Source: Pleurocapsa sp. FMAR1 (GTDB taxonomy: Bacteria; Cyanobacteriota; Cyanobacteriia; Cyanobacteriales; Xenococcaceae). From it: 64,000 bases of DNA. The translations under genes were made by a program, and so were the position numbers. Below, piece by piece: positions 23,354-32,265 of this stretch (its first letter is position 1; every line of letters starts with the position of its first letter). The notes below the pieces were generated by a model. The model was not told the origin of the DNA. It made no database searches and worked only from the letters and a program-made list of their open reading frames with translations. The stretch is taken from NCBI RefSeq assembly GCF_963665995.1, contig NZ_OY762512.1, positions 930,001-994,000 of the forward strand, written 5' to 3'.

Positions 23354-24088
23354 TCATTTTCTAGGAGATGATATTGCTAAAGGAGAGGCATCTTCAAACA
23401 AAAACTCATATAAGAATTTCTCTGACCATTCTGCACCAAAGTAACTGCTAAATAAGCCATGAGCAGGATCGCGCTCGGCACTGTACTGATCGTAGTGCTT
23501 TTGAGCTTCGACGATGCGCTGAATGTCTTCTGGGTTAGTCAGAGGTTCAGCATTAGCTAGCATCTGCCAATATAAGTCGAGATATTCTTGAAAAGCAGGA
23601 AAGAGTCGATTGACTACGGTTTCTGAGTCGAGTTTAGCAAATAGTAAGTATTTAGAAAAATATTGATTAGCATCATAGAACTTCATTTCTAAATCCTGTG
23701 CTAATTCATTGTATTTATCTCGGATCTCGCACATCGGTTCGATGTATTTGTCAATGTAGGCGCGATCGCGAAATAATGGTTGAAAGTCCATTACTACCAA
23801 TATTTTTTTCTTGCCAAAAGAAAGAAAATCGACTCCCAACAAAGGAATATCATAATGATGAGCAGGGTAAACAACGCTATTGAATACCTGAGCAGTTTCG
23901 CCTGCATCTATATAGGAATAGCGGATCTTCCTTAATTGTTCAGATTGATAACACCAACTTTGAATGGTGGCGGGGTTTTTGCCTCTTTCACTGACGTTAG
24001 ATTCCAATCCTGCGGGAATAGGACGACTACGTAAATCGAAGCGTTTAAAAAGTTCTTCTTCTAAATATTCTTTAAAGGGCGCGAACAT
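23354..24088 (-). CDS. pebA: 15,16-dihydrobiliverdin:ferredoxin oxidoreductase
   Basis: About 244 residues from the ATG at 24088 (MFAPFKEYLEEELFKRFDLR), chosen over an upstream ATG because this is the family's usual N-terminus. PebA reduces biliverdin IXalpha at C15. Motifs: NPATIQSWCYQSEQLRKIRY, NSVVYPAHHYDIPLLGVDFL, KKILVVMDFQPLF, and C-terminal YSAERDPAHGLFSSYFGAEW with KFLYEFLFED. It heads the pebA-pebB pair. Confidence 0.9.
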   Translation of the reverse strand: MFAPFKEYLEEELFKRFDLRSRPIPAGLESNVSERGKNPATIQSWCYQSEQLRKIRYSYIDAGETAQVFNSVVYPAHHYDIPLLGVDFLSFGKKKILVVMDFQPLFRDRAYIDKYIEPMCEIRDKYNELAQDLEMKFYDANQYFSKYLLFAKLDSETVVNRLFPAFQEYLDLYWQMLANAEPLTNPEDIQRIVEAQKHYDQYSAERDPAHGLFSSYFGAEWSEKFLYEFLFEDASPLAISSPRK

Positions 24089-24240
24089 ATAATTATTGCT
24101 ATATACAGTATGCCTCGTTACCAGAATAAAAAAGCTTTTGGATGTAAGTCTCTTTTTCTGAGAACAATGCAACAAAGCTTAATGAATATACGAGTTAATC
24201 ATTTTGTATTTCATATTGAGGCTAACTACACTAGCACTAT

Positions 24241-24672
24241 TCAATCATTTAAAATATCTTCTAGGCCGTATTTTCTATCCAGAGGAAAGCGGTCGTCTTT
24301 GATGCTACTTTTAGTTTTTTTGATTGCAGCTTTACGTGATTTATCGTATAAAAAATCTAGGCGTTTCTGAAGATGATTAAGTAAATTAGTTGTTAATTTG
24401 TTATTTAACTGTAGACGAAATCCTGTAATTTCTGATTCCCAATGATCTCGCGTCCATTCAGCCTGTTCGTGCCAATAATCGACTAGTAAAAGATGAAACA
24501 TAATTAGGTATGCAAACTGTTCTACCGATGATTTTTCACCCCTTACCAACGCTTCTAACTCTCCAATTAAGTTATTCACATCCAAATTATCAAAATCTCT
24601 TTGGCGCAGTATTTCCGCTTGTTCTAGCAACCATGAATCATATTCTTGCTCAATATCACTTTTTTGTAACAT
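24241..24672 (-). CDS. DUF29 family protein
   Basis: About 143 residues from the ATG at 24672 (MLQKSDIEQEYDSWLLEQAE), the standard DUF29 start. Family pattern YxxDFxxWxxxQAxLLRxxxF.xlD..nl.eEiE.. appears as YDSWLLEQAEILRQRDFDNL, DVNNLIGELEAL, then LIMFHLLLVDYWHEQAE and a closing FPLDRKYGLEDIL. It is a small helical cytosolic protein of unknown function, very numerous in cyanobacteria. Confidence 0.88.
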   Translation of the reverse strand: MLQKSDIEQEYDSWLLEQAEILRQRDFDNLDVNNLIGELEALVRGEKSSVEQFAYLIMFHLLLVDYWHEQAEWTRDHWESEITGFRLQLNNKLTTNLLNHLQKRLDFLYDKSRKAAIKKTKSSIKDDRFPLDRKYGLEDILND

Positions 24673-24753
24673 TTTGAGGATATTTATTTTTGAGAAATTT
24701 AATAGATATAAATATTTTAATAGCAACCTTGTTTAGATTAGCTTTAGTTCTTT

Positions 24754-24957
24754 TTGTATCCAAAATCATCAGTTATCAGTGCAAAACTATTTCTGATTGT
24801 TATAGGATCGCTAATCGCTTTATTGATAATTTTTAATTCTGTAAAAGCTATCTTAATTGACACTACAACTATAACTATCCATGATAGAAGTTCAAGGTCG
24901 AATCAACAACTTAGGTTTGATTGCTTGTTAAATTGTAGAAAGATAATAGCTTCATGA
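24754..24957 (+). CDS. Possible small membrane protein before methyltransferase
   Basis: A 67-codon frame with a TTG start; it contains one strong hydrophobic segment, AKLFLIVIGSLIALLIIFNS. Its TGA overlaps the ATG of the methyltransferase gene (ATGA), which could mean coupling. The rest is AT-rich and the start is not convincing. No family is recognised; it may be chance. Confidence 0.25.
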   Translation: MYPKSSVISAKLFLIVIGSLIALLIIFNSVKAILIDTTTITIHDRSSRSNQQLRFDCLLNCRKIIAS

Positions 24958-25763
24958 AACAGCCTATAAATATTTCAGGGCTACAAGGAGTATCTGAAAC
25001 CCTTTTGCTGACGCTTTACATGAGAAATTTGGAGACTAAGCGCAAAAACGGCATCATCAAAGATAAAAAATCTGTCGAGATTGTAGATCGAATCAACTAT
25101 AATTTTTCGCGTCATGATTCGGATTTTAGTCAAGCTCTGATTGCCATTCGTACCGAAGCTATAGACAAGCTGGTTTATAATTTTATCAATCAATATCCTA
25201 ATTCTACAGTTGTTAATTTGGGAGCAGGTTTATGTACCAGATTTTTTCGTCTAGATAACGGCTTAGTCCGTTGGATTGATATAGATTTACCCAAAGTCAA
25301 GCCAGTTTGGGATAGTTTGATTGGTGCATCAGAGCGATCGCAATATCTTGCCTACTCAATTTTAGACTTTGATTGGCTGGGGAAGATAAAAAAAATATCA
25401 TCAGACAAGATACTGTTTATTGCCGAAGGAGTGATGATGTTTTTTTCAGAATCAGAAGTTAAGCAATTAATTCTTAATATCAAAGATAATTTTGCTGAAT
25501 CAGAAATTATTTTTGACTCATTAGGCATATTTCTGGCTCACAATAGCAATCTTAATTCTGGCAAATTGGGCATCAAAGCAGCTTATAAATGGGGAATTAA
25601 GGATCTAAAGGAAATAGAAACCTGGAATCATCGAATCAAGTTGGTTAATCAATATTATTATTTAGATCGACACAAACATCGCCTAGGATGGATTGGATTA
25701 CTGAGCTACCTTCCCATGTTGAGAAGGCAAGTTAAAATAGGTCATTTTCGATTTATTTGCTAG
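24954..25763 (+). CDS. LCM-family O-methyltransferase
   Basis: A 269-residue member of the leucine carboxyl methyltransferase/TcmP-type family. It has a RTEAIDKLVYNFINQYP segment before the SAM-binding VVNLGAGLCTRFFRLD (~residues 87-102), RWIDIDLPKVKPVWDSLI, SILDFDWL, and the motif LFIAEGVMMFFSESEVKQLI. These proteins methylate polyketide, peptide or carboxylate substrates; the substrate here is unknown. There is no adjacent biosynthetic cluster, so a stand-alone role is likely. Confidence 0.85.
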   Translation: MKQPINISGLQGVSETLLLTLYMRNLETKRKNGIIKDKKSVEIVDRINYNFSRHDSDFSQALIAIRTEAIDKLVYNFINQYPNSTVVNLGAGLCTRFFRLDNGLVRWIDIDLPKVKPVWDSLIGASERSQYLAYSILDFDWLGKIKKISSDKILFIAEGVMMFFSESEVKQLILNIKDNFAESEIIFDSLGIFLAHNSNLNSGKLGIKAAYKWGIKDLKEIETWNHRIKLVNQYYYLDRHKHRLGWIGLLSYLPMLRRQVKIGHFRFIC

Positions 25764-25811
25764 AACATTAATCTAAACAAGGAGATCGTAGAATCGACAA
25801 TTTTTAAGAGC

Positions 25812-26684
25812 CTAAAAGTACTTTTTGGTAAGCAAAGCCAATTTTTCTTTAGTTGCAGCAGGTATCTTATCAGGAGGAGTCAAGATGGCATATTTTAAAG
25901 CTGAATGAGCCATTGATTCTGGCGGTTTGGCGTTTAACCTTTTGACTGTTTCTTTAATTACTAATTGAGCATTGATAGCATTTTTCTGTAGATTATCAAT
26001 AATCATTTCCACCGTAACGCTGTCATGATCGTCATGCCAACAGTCGTAATCTGTAACTAAAGCAAGAGTGGCATAGGCAATTTCCGCTTCTCTGGCTAAC
26101 TTAGCTTCAGTCAAATTGGTCATGCCAATCACAGTTGCCCCCCAACTACGATAAAGATAAGACTCGGCTTTAGTAGAAAATGCGGGACCTTCCATACAAA
26201 CATAAGTGCCACCACGATGCAGATTTAACTCAGATAAATCTAAAGACTCCACAGCATTAGCCAAGACACTAGCCAGGTTGGGGCAAACAGGATCGCCAAA
26301 AGCAATGTGAGCTACCAAACCTTCGCCAAAAAAAGTAGATTCGCGATTCTTGGTGCGATCGATAAACTGATCGGGTATTACCATATCTAAGGGTCTAGCT
26401 TCTTCTTTTAAAGAGCCAACGGCAGAAGCAGAAATGATATATTCCACTCCCAGTTGTTTCATGGCATGAATATTGGCACAAAAAGGTAGCTCAGAGGGGA
26501 GCAAATGATGACCACGCCCATGCCGAGCTAAGAAAGCTACTGTTGCGCCTTCAATTTCTCCAACTATTAAGACATCAGAGGGATCGCCAAAAGGAGTAGA
26601 TAATTTTATCTCCTGAACATCTTTCAGAGCGTCCATTTTATACAAACCACTACCGCCAATGATACCAATCTTTGCTTCTACCAT
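25812..26684 (-). CDS. mtnP: S-methyl-5'-thioadenosine phosphorylase
   Basis: A 290-residue MTAP/PNP-fold enzyme splitting 5'-methylthioadenosine into adenine and methylthioribose-1-phosphate in methionine salvage. Motifs: [42 protein letters not shown] (phosphate/substrate loop), [28 protein letters not shown] and [20 protein letters not shown], then [10 protein letters not shown]. Full length. No other salvage genes are nearby. Confidence 0.95.
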   Translation of the reverse strand: MVEAKIGIIGGSGLYKMDALKDVQEIKLSTPFGDPSDVLIVGEIEGATVAFLARHGRGHHLLPSELPFCANIHAMKQLGVEYIISASAVGSLKEEARPLDMVIPDQFIDRTKNRESTFFGEGLVAHIAFGDPVCPNLASVLANAVESLDLSELNLHRGGTYVCMEGPAFSTKAESYLYRSWGATVIGMTNLTEAKLAREAEIAYATLALVTDYDCWHDDHDSVTVEMIIDNLQKNAINAQLVIKETVKRLNAKPPESMAHSALKYAILTPPDKIPAATKEKLALLTKKYF

Positions 26685-26874
26685 AAAAATTAAGCCTGCC
26701 GTATTATATTTAGTTGAACTTGATTATTTTAGCGATTTAAGCAAATACCTACTGATATCTCTAACCGCACTAATTGTTGATTTAAAGCGATTGCATTTTA
26801 AATCGGTGGGCAAATTCTAGAAATTTAGATAGTACTATTCAATAAAATAATTTTGCCCACTCTACAAAACTGTC

Positions 26875-27408
26875 CTAATTGTCAACTTCCGTTGCTAATA
26901 CTAAGGGCATTATTTCTGTAGCAGGAGAAAAGGTAATATTGTTAGTAATGCGATCGCGAATCAATTGAGCAATCATCTGGTTGAGACGATACATTTCTGG
27001 ACAAGGATTATAGCGATACTTAACGTCGATAATGCGCTGTTTTTTACGTGTGATTATAGAAGAATTTTTCTTCTTCTCCTCTACTTGTTTACTACGGTTA
27101 CGCAGAAAAATATCGGGTTTCTCACTACTGTTTTTTACATCGGGTAAAGTTTCTAGTACGGGATTTTGCCAATAGCCCTTATAATTTTCACTTTTAGGAT
27201 TCTTGTACAGCTTGAAACTGTCTATACTCGGAATATACAGGGCATAAAATTCCCCTTCTTTGACCACATGAAAACATCCCCAGTCTTTTTCTTGTCGATT
27301 GAGTAAAATATCAAGAGTCAGCCCTAAGGACGGGAGATTATCAAGGTTAGTAGGATAATTGTGATGGCTGTTCATAAACTTCAAAAAGGTTGTAGTATTG
27401 CCAATCAA
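26875..27408 (-). CDS. Hypothetical cyanobacterial protein (177 aa)
   Basis: A soluble 177-residue protein of unrecognised family. It has a possible later start at MNSHHNYPTNLDN. Visible segments are LTLDILLNRQEKDWGCFHVV and GEFYALYIPSIDSFKLYKN, a lysine-rich middle (KQVEEKKKNSSIITRKKQR), and a final helical part NPCPEMYRLNQMIAQLIRDR. It is divergent from the bilin lyase gene, 73 bp away. Confidence 0.65.
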   Translation of the reverse strand: MIGNTTTFLKFMNSHHNYPTNLDNLPSLGLTLDILLNRQEKDWGCFHVVKEGEFYALYIPSIDSFKLYKNPKSENYKGYWQNPVLETLPDVKNSSEKPDIFLRNRSKQVEEKKKNSSIITRKKQRIIDVKYRYNPCPEMYRLNQMIAQLIRDRITNNITFSPATEIMPLVLATEVDN

Positions 27409-27481
27409 ACCAAGATATGGTCAATTGATTAAAGGCATAGTTTTATAAATTTTTTACAGGTATTAGCAAAACACCGTAATC

Positions 27482-28006
27482 ATGGAGCTAAAGAAATTTC
27501 TAGATTTAAGTGAGGGAAGATGGTTTAGTCAGCGTACTAATTATCTCTTAGGCGGGGACAAAGCAGACAATAGTAAAGCAGATATTACTATTGAAACCAT
27601 TTCTGCTGATGATTCACGAGCCGTTGAGCTATGCCAGAAGCATCATTTAGACCCTAATCTCATTATTGGTGGTACGGTGCAAAGCTGGGATAATTCTGTA
27701 GACTGGGGTAAAGACAAGCAGGTAGGCTCGGCAACTATAGTTTTAGTTAGTAACCCTGATAGCGATCGCACTGGCAAAATAATTCGCCCCCAGGATGCTA
27801 AAGTATGCGGTCATTATGCTTTAGGCGTAGACGAAGCTTTAACCTTAACTATTGAGAATGATCGAATGTACGCCGAAGAGCGTCAATGGTTTGCCAGCGA
27901 TAACTTTAAAATGCGTACCACAGTTGTCAAATACCACGATGGCAGAAAACAAACCTCTTTCTATTCAGAAATTCGCAAAGCAGCACCAAAAGACAATGAA
28001 CAGTAG
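27482..28006 (+). CDS. Phycobiliprotein lyase, CpcS/CpeS family
   Basis: A 174-residue lipocalin-fold lyase. The family start (FLDLSEGRWFSQRTNYLLGG) and SKADITIETISADDS, GTVQSWDNSVDWGKD, KVCGHYALGVDEALTLTIEN and ERQWFASDNFKMRTTVVKY all match CpcS/CpeS/CpcU proteins, which attach bilins to Cys82/84 of beta subunits. Whether it serves phycocyanobilin (CpcS) or phycoerythrobilin (CpeS) cannot be told by eye; the nearby pebAB and cpcBA allow either. The stop codon lies inside a hairpin. Confidence 0.88.
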   Translation: MELKKFLDLSEGRWFSQRTNYLLGGDKADNSKADITIETISADDSRAVELCQKHHLDPNLIIGGTVQSWDNSVDWGKDKQVGSATIVLVSNPDSDRTGKIIRPQDAKVCGHYALGVDEALTLTIENDRMYAEERQWFASDNFKMRTTVVKYHDGRKQTSFYSEIRKAAPKDNEQ

Positions 28007-28030
28007 GGGCGAACAACTGTTCTCCCCTAC
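28003..28030. terminator. GTAGGGG hairpin at end of bilin lyase gene
   Basis: GTAGGGG (28003-28009) pairs with CCCCTAC (28024-28030), with GAACA/TGTTC inside. It lies between convergent genes and includes the lyase stop codon. It resembles the GTAGGGGCG repeat at 40968-41032. Confidence 0.55.
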
Positions 28031-28043
28031 ATTAGTAATTAAA

Positions 28044-28691
28044 TCATCTTCTAGACTGTAGTTGACGATAGACATCACGAATATCAACGTTATGATAAGC
28101 CAGGGCAACTAGGGTATGATAGAGCAAATCTGCTACTTCAGAAGCGATCGCTTTTGAGTCATCATCTTTACAAGCCATGACTACTTCGGCTGATTCTTCG
28201 CCAATTTTCTTGAGAATCTTATTGTCTCCTCCTGCAAGCAAACTACAGGTATAAGAAGTCTCGCTGGGATAAGCTTGGCGATCGCGAATGACTCGGTATA
28301 CTTCAGTTAGAGTATCGGCTGGAGGAGCTTTTTTATTTTTGCTTTCGTCTACCTGATGAAAACAGCTTCGCTCTCCAGTGTGACAAGCAATATCGCCTAT
28401 CTGCTCAATAGTAACCAACAGAGCATCACTATCACAGTCGTAGCGTAAAGATTGTACTTTTTGAATATGCCCCGAAGTTGCCCCTTTGTGCCACAATTGT
28501 TGACGCGATCGACTCCAATACCAAGCTTCTCCTGTCTCGATGGTTTTTTGTAGTGAATCTTTATTCATCCACGCCATCATCAAAACTGTACCGTCAAGAT
28601 AATCTTGAGCGATCGCAGGTACTAATCCCTGTTCGTTATAGCAAATTTCATTTAAAGGAATATTGTAATTTTTGATTGTGCTTGAGGACAT
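28044..28691 (-). CDS. hisIE: Bifunctional HisIE (histidine biosynthesis)
   Basis: A 215-residue fusion. Residues ~1-115 are phosphoribosyl-AMP cyclohydrolase HisI ([67 protein letters not shown] with the zinc/catalytic Cys and His). Residues ~128-215 are phosphoribosyl-ATP pyrophosphatase HisE ([46 protein letters not shown]). They catalyse steps 2 and 3 of histidine synthesis. Standard cyanobacterial fusion, full length. Confidence 0.95.
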   Translation of the reverse strand: MSSSTIKNYNIPLNEICYNEQGLVPAIAQDYLDGTVLMMAWMNKDSLQKTIETGEAWYWSRSRQQLWHKGATSGHIQKVQSLRYDCDSDALLVTIEQIGDIACHTGERSCFHQVDESKNKKAPPADTLTEVYRVIRDRQAYPSETSYTCSLLAGGDNKILKKIGEESAEVVMACKDDDSKAIASEVADLLYHTLVALAYHNVDIRDVYRQLQSRR

Positions 28692-28825
28692 TATTTATGT
28701 GCAAAATTTATATTGTGCAGTTAGAAAAGTATAGAGTATTGGAAAGAACCATACACAAACTATAGATCTTTCCTCAGTCCTTTTTTAATCCTGTTACAAT
28801 GTTCGTCAAACATACCAGATCATGA

Positions 28826-29017
28826 ATACATCAATACATTACCTATATTAAACATCAGTTGGTTACTGCTGGTACACCAATAGCCGTTGAAGACTTTTAT
28901 ATTGGCGCGATCGCACTACATCATGATTTTACCGTAATCACAAGTAACACCAAGCATTTTGAGAAAATTCAGGAATTAGAAGTTATAAATTGGAAAGTAG
29001 GCAATAGACAGAAGTAA
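28826..29017 (+). pseudogene. C-terminal remnant of a PIN-domain (VapC-like) toxin
   Basis: The plus strand from a TGA at 28823-28825 reads YIKHQLVTAGTPIAVEDFYI, GAIALHHDFTVITSNTKHFE and KIQELEVINWKVG to TAA at 29015-29017. The pattern aGtPI...D..IAa.Al.h..t.VT.NTrhF..i..L...nW is the C-terminal half of PIN-domain VapC toxins, including the acidic D and TSNT motif. No start codon or N-terminal half is present and no antitoxin adjoins it, so it is a decayed toxin gene. Confidence 0.7.
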
Positions 29018-29028
29018 TTATTTAAAGA

Positions 29029-30276
29029 TTGTCATGCAAAAAAGCACAAATTCTAAATGGATTCTATAAGGACAGCCTTTATTCTAAAATCACCTTGAAT
29101 CAATCTGTTGCTTCAAATCTAACTAAACTATACATTCTGAGAGGACTAGCTTTTGCTTGGTTTCCTATCCCAACTATTGTTTTATTTTACGAGAGTCACG
29201 GACTGGATTTACAACAGGTAGTTTTACTCAAAACCATTTTATCTCTATCAGTTTTGGTGCTAGAAGTGCCATCGGGATACTTAGCTGATGTTTGGGGCAG
29301 AAAAGCCTGTCTGGTAGTGGGTAGTGGAGTTTGGGTTGGTAGCTGGTTAATTTATTGTGTTGGCAGTTCTTTTACAGAATTTGCGATCGCCGAAATATTA
29401 GCAGGAGTAGCAGGAAGTCTAATTTCGGGGGCGGACACTGCCCTAAGTTTTGATAGCTTATTACAATTAGGCAGAGAAAAATATTATCAAATTTGGGAAG
29501 GAAGACTAGTTGCGATCGCTGGCATTAGTGAGGCGGTATGTGGCATTATCGGTGCTGCGATCGCTTCTGTTAATTTAGTCTATCCTTTTTATCTTCAAAC
29601 TGTTTGTTTAGTTATCTATTTCTGTTTAGCATTAACTTTAGTTGAGCCTGAGTGTCATCAACCCATTGCTAAAAACCAAAAGTTAGGACAGCTTAAAAGC
29701 ATTATGGTTGATGTATTTAAACGTCCTCGTCTGCGGTGGCTGATTTTGTTGAGCGGTACTTTTTCTAGTGCTAGCTTTTTAATTGTTTGGTTATCTCAAG
29801 ACTATTTAAAACTATTAAATATTCCAATTCAGGCTTTCGGTTGGGCGTGGGCAATATTTCATCTGGGTATGAGTTTGGCTTCGGTTAATACTCATCACTT
29901 TGAACGTATTTTGGGCATCAAAAAAGCTACTTTGAGTTTGGTTTTATTACTAGCTGTTGCTTATGTTGGTTTGGGCAGCATTAAGCAAGTCTGGGGAATA
30001 GCTTTTATTATGATTATCTATTTAGTTAGAGGTTTTTCTTCCCCGCTAATTCTCAACGCTATTAACCAGCAAATTTCCTCTTCTGTGCGTGCTACTATTC
30101 TTTCAATCAATAGCTTAGTATTTCGCATTGGTTTTGCTGTCGTTGCGCCTATAGTTGGCGCGATCGCATCTCGCTACGATTTATTTACAGGCTTGATTAC
30201 CGCTGGTTGCTTGTTTTTAATTTCAGGCTTATTTTGTTGGTGGCAATTGGTTCAAAATAAAGCATTTTATCGTTGA
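29029..30276 (+). CDS. MFS transporter
   Basis: About 415 residues with ~12 predicted TM segments. MFS marks include the loop 2-3 motif GYLADVWGRKACLVVGSGVW, repeats such as IIGAAIASVNLVYPFYLQTV, and ILSINSLVFRIGFAVVAPIV in the C-terminal half. It resembles small-molecule exporters of the multidrug type. The start is uncertain: the frame begins with a TTG at 29029, and the TTG at about 29095 (LNQSVASNLTKLYIL) is more likely to be the true N-terminus. The 3' 18 bp recur at 30462-30479. Confidence 0.85.
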   Translation: MSCKKAQILNGFYKDSLYSKITLNQSVASNLTKLYILRGLAFAWFPIPTIVLFYESHGLDLQQVVLLKTILSLSVLVLEVPSGYLADVWGRKACLVVGSGVWVGSWLIYCVGSSFTEFAIAEILAGVAGSLISGADTALSFDSLLQLGREKYYQIWEGRLVAIAGISEAVCGIIGAAIASVNLVYPFYLQTVCLVIYFCLALTLVEPECHQPIAKNQKLGQLKSIMVDVFKRPRLRWLILLSGTFSSASFLIVWLSQDYLKLLNIPIQAFGWAWAIFHLGMSLASVNTHHFERILGIKKATLSLVLLLAVAYVGLGSIKQVWGIAFIMIIYLVRGFSSPLILNAINQQISSSVRATILSINSLVFRIGFAVVAPIVGAIASRYDLFTGLITAGCLFLISGLFCWWQLVQNKAFYR

Positions 30277-30427
30277 TAACCAAGAGTAACTAAAAAGTCT
30301 TCTACTTTTTTGATAACTTGCTTAAGATCTAACACTGTACTTGTAGTATGACACTGCTGACTCATGGTAAAGGTTGTAGTCAGAAGTATCTATGTTTGCG
30401 ATCGCATTTTCAGAGCGATCTGAATCT

Positions 30428-30466
30428 AAAATCGATCCTTAAAAAATATTTTTAAGGATCGATTTT
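30428..30466 (+). terminator. Perfect 18-bp hairpin downstream of MFS gene
   Basis: AAAATCGATCCTTAAAAA pairs perfectly with TTTTTAAGGATCGATTTT around a 3-nt loop. The right arm ends in TTTT, so it could terminate the MFS transcript, although it is 150 bp from the stop. The following 18 bp duplicate the MFS gene end. Confidence 0.5.
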
Positions 30467-30480
30467 GTTGGTGGCAATTA

Positions 30481-30532
30481 GTCACAGATTACTCTGTTGT
30501 TATACGGCAGAGTAATCTGTGACCATTGGTCA
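30481..30532. repeat. Hairpin element copy 1 (GTCACAGATTACTCTG arms)
   Basis: A perfect 16-bp inverted repeat, GTCACAGATTACTCTG (30481-30496) and its complement (30508-30523), with an 11-nt spacer. It runs into TGACC-ATT-GGTCA (30520-30532). Related elements are at 31809-31913 and 32266-32307. The remaining 30277-30667 holds no gene. Confidence 0.75.
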
Positions 30533-30667
30533 AAAAGTAATTCACATTAAACGTTACGCAGAATAACGAAAAATCAATACTTTCATCAAGCGCGTAGAAG
30601 CAGAAAAATAAAATCTACTACCTACTACCTACTTTTCACAGATTAATTAGTGCTTAACATCAGCTAT

Positions 30668-31765
30668 TTAACCAACAGACACCTCAAGATAGCCATTTAT
30701 AAATTTCGCCCCTGTTACAGAATTACCACGCCAGGCAGGAGGAAGAGTAATATTACGTCGCTGATCTCCAGCCTCAATCGTAATCTCTGGACCATATTGG
30801 GTCAGCTTGACATCTTTTTTCTCAAATCCTGGCAAGAATACCTTAATTTTGCGTTCTGCCATGACAACTTCTGTAGGCTTGGGTACGTCAAGCTTCTCAT
30901 CCATGGCAGGTAATTTGTCAATTATTGCCTGCCAGTTGTCACCATCAAATTTAGGTACAGAAGCAACGCTTAAGGGAGCAAAATCAGCAGATACATCGTC
31001 AGCAATAGTTCCCTGGTTAACTATTAATCCTCCTACACCTAAACCAATTTGTTGTGAACTACCCCAAAGATATTTTGCCGTCGCTACTGCTGCGGGGTCG
31101 GGAGTGGTAACCAAATAAGCCATTACTTTTCCCTGATTTAAAGCTGCCGTACCGTTTTCTAACATTTGGCTGGCAGGATTATCGGTACTGCTAGTAATGT
31201 CGTTGGCTGACCAGGTTGTATTGAGGATGGCACCGGTAACGGGTTGAACAAAAGGAGAGAGGGTTTTGACAATATCTGATTCAGAAAATACGCCTCGAAA
31301 ACGGCGAACATACCAGCTTAAAATTTCTGGCAGCCCAAACATTCTCAGAGTGTCTATGCCCCCTGTACCGTCGTAAACAATTACGTCATATTTATTACCT
31401 TGATAATATTCGCGGATAGCATTAAGAGCCAAGGCTCGATCCATACCAGGCAAAATGCCCAACTCCTGACCATATACCTGTTTAAGAATTGGCGATCGCA
31501 AATATTGGGATTCCAGTTGCTTAACCTGCTCCCAGCTATTTTCTAGCAATACAGCCGAATTTAATTGCATTGCAGCAAAGTTAAGGCTAATCTCTTGAGG
31601 TTCAGTGGCAGGAGTTGTACCTAGTGCCATTCCCCAAGCAGGACTAGAATCTTGTCCGATTAAAAGAACTTTTTTTCCTTCTGTAGCTAGCTTTTTAGCA
31701 GTTGCGATCGCGCTAATAGTGCGACCCGTACCGCCTTTACCTAAAAAGGTGACGATCAAGGACAT
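30668..31765 (-). CDS. Get3d-type ATPase with C-terminal alpha-crystallin domain
   Basis: A 365-residue ArsA/Get3-family ATPase. The P-loop GKGGTGRT at residues 9-16 heads the domain; DVIVYDGTGGIDTLRMFGLP follows at ~130. The C-terminal ~90 residues (IKVFLPGFEKKDVKLTQYGP and EITIEAGDQRRNITLPPAWR) form an Hsp20/alpha-crystallin-like domain. This combination is the mark of Get3d, a Get3 branch of cyanobacteria and plastids, probably a chaperone or targeting factor for hydrophobic proteins; its clients are unknown. The Get3 CxxC zinc motif is not seen. Hairpin elements lie on both sides of the gene. Confidence 0.88.
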   Translation of the reverse strand: MSLIVTFLGKGGTGRTISAIATAKKLATEGKKVLLIGQDSSPAWGMALGTTPATEPQEISLNFAAMQLNSAVLLENSWEQVKQLESQYLRSPILKQVYGQELGILPGMDRALALNAIREYYQGNKYDVIVYDGTGGIDTLRMFGLPEILSWYVRRFRGVFSESDIVKTLSPFVQPVTGAILNTTWSANDITSSTDNPASQMLENGTAALNQGKVMAYLVTTPDPAAVATAKYLWGSSQQIGLGVGGLIVNQGTIADDVSADFAPLSVASVPKFDGDNWQAIIDKLPAMDEKLDVPKPTEVVMAERKIKVFLPGFEKKDVKLTQYGPEITIEAGDQRRNITLPPAWRGNSVTGAKFINGYLEVSVG

Positions 31766-31808
31766 ACGTTAAAAATTTTAGTCTGTTATCTATTTATCTT
31801 ATTATGAC

Positions 31809-31913
31809 TGACCAACGGTCACAGCAGCGCGAAAAGCCGTTGCGGGGGTTCCCCCCGTTGAGGCTATTGAGTAAGCAGGCTTCGTCCGTTTAGGGCGAAG
31901 TAATCTGTGACTA
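31809..31913. repeat. Hairpin element copy 2
   Basis: It begins TGACC-AAC-GGTCACAG and ends AGTAATCTGTGAC, so its termini are inverted repeats like those of copies 1 and 3. Inside lies GTTGCGGGGGTTCCCCCCGTT (31839-31859), a hairpin that recurs in a diverged but still paired form within the phage capsid gene (5878-5898). It separates Get3d from the DUF2862 gene. Confidence 0.7.
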
Positions 31914-32102
31914 TACGGGCTTAATTTCATCCTCAAAAAACCAGGTCGATGAGCGATCGTCAAACTGAACAACTACGCCAACACCACTGCCATCAGTCAT
32001 TCTATATTCTTTAATAGTACCGACTTTGCCGAGTGTTCCAGCAACGTTTCTGTTTACTCTGTCTCTAATTCTATAAACTTTTACTTTTTGCCCGATTTCC
32101 AT
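31911..32102 (-). CDS. DUF2862 small protein (SipA/CRR42 type)
   Basis: A 63-residue protein starting MEIGQKVKVYRIRDRVNRNV and containing VGTIKEYRMTDGSGVGVVVQ, then FDDRSSTWFFEDEI. This is the DUF2862 SH3-like fold, conserved in cyanobacteria and chloroplasts. Members include SipA, a partner of the histidine kinase NblS, and plant CRR42, an NDH assembly factor. Which role applies here cannot be told. The stop codon overlaps the end of hairpin element 2. Confidence 0.85.
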   Translation of the reverse strand: MEIGQKVKVYRIRDRVNRNVAGTLGKVGTIKEYRMTDGSGVGVVVQFDDRSSTWFFEDEIKPV

Positions 32103-32265
32103 TGCTGTTTATTTATTCTGAATTTGTAATGAGCCATTTCACAGTTTAAAGCAAAACCAGCCCTCTTTGAAGTTGTACAGCCTCAGTTATTTGTTATAGC
32201 AAAGCGATTTCTAAGCAAAAAATAAAATTGATTATCATATTTTTAGCCACTTTTCATTACAATAT

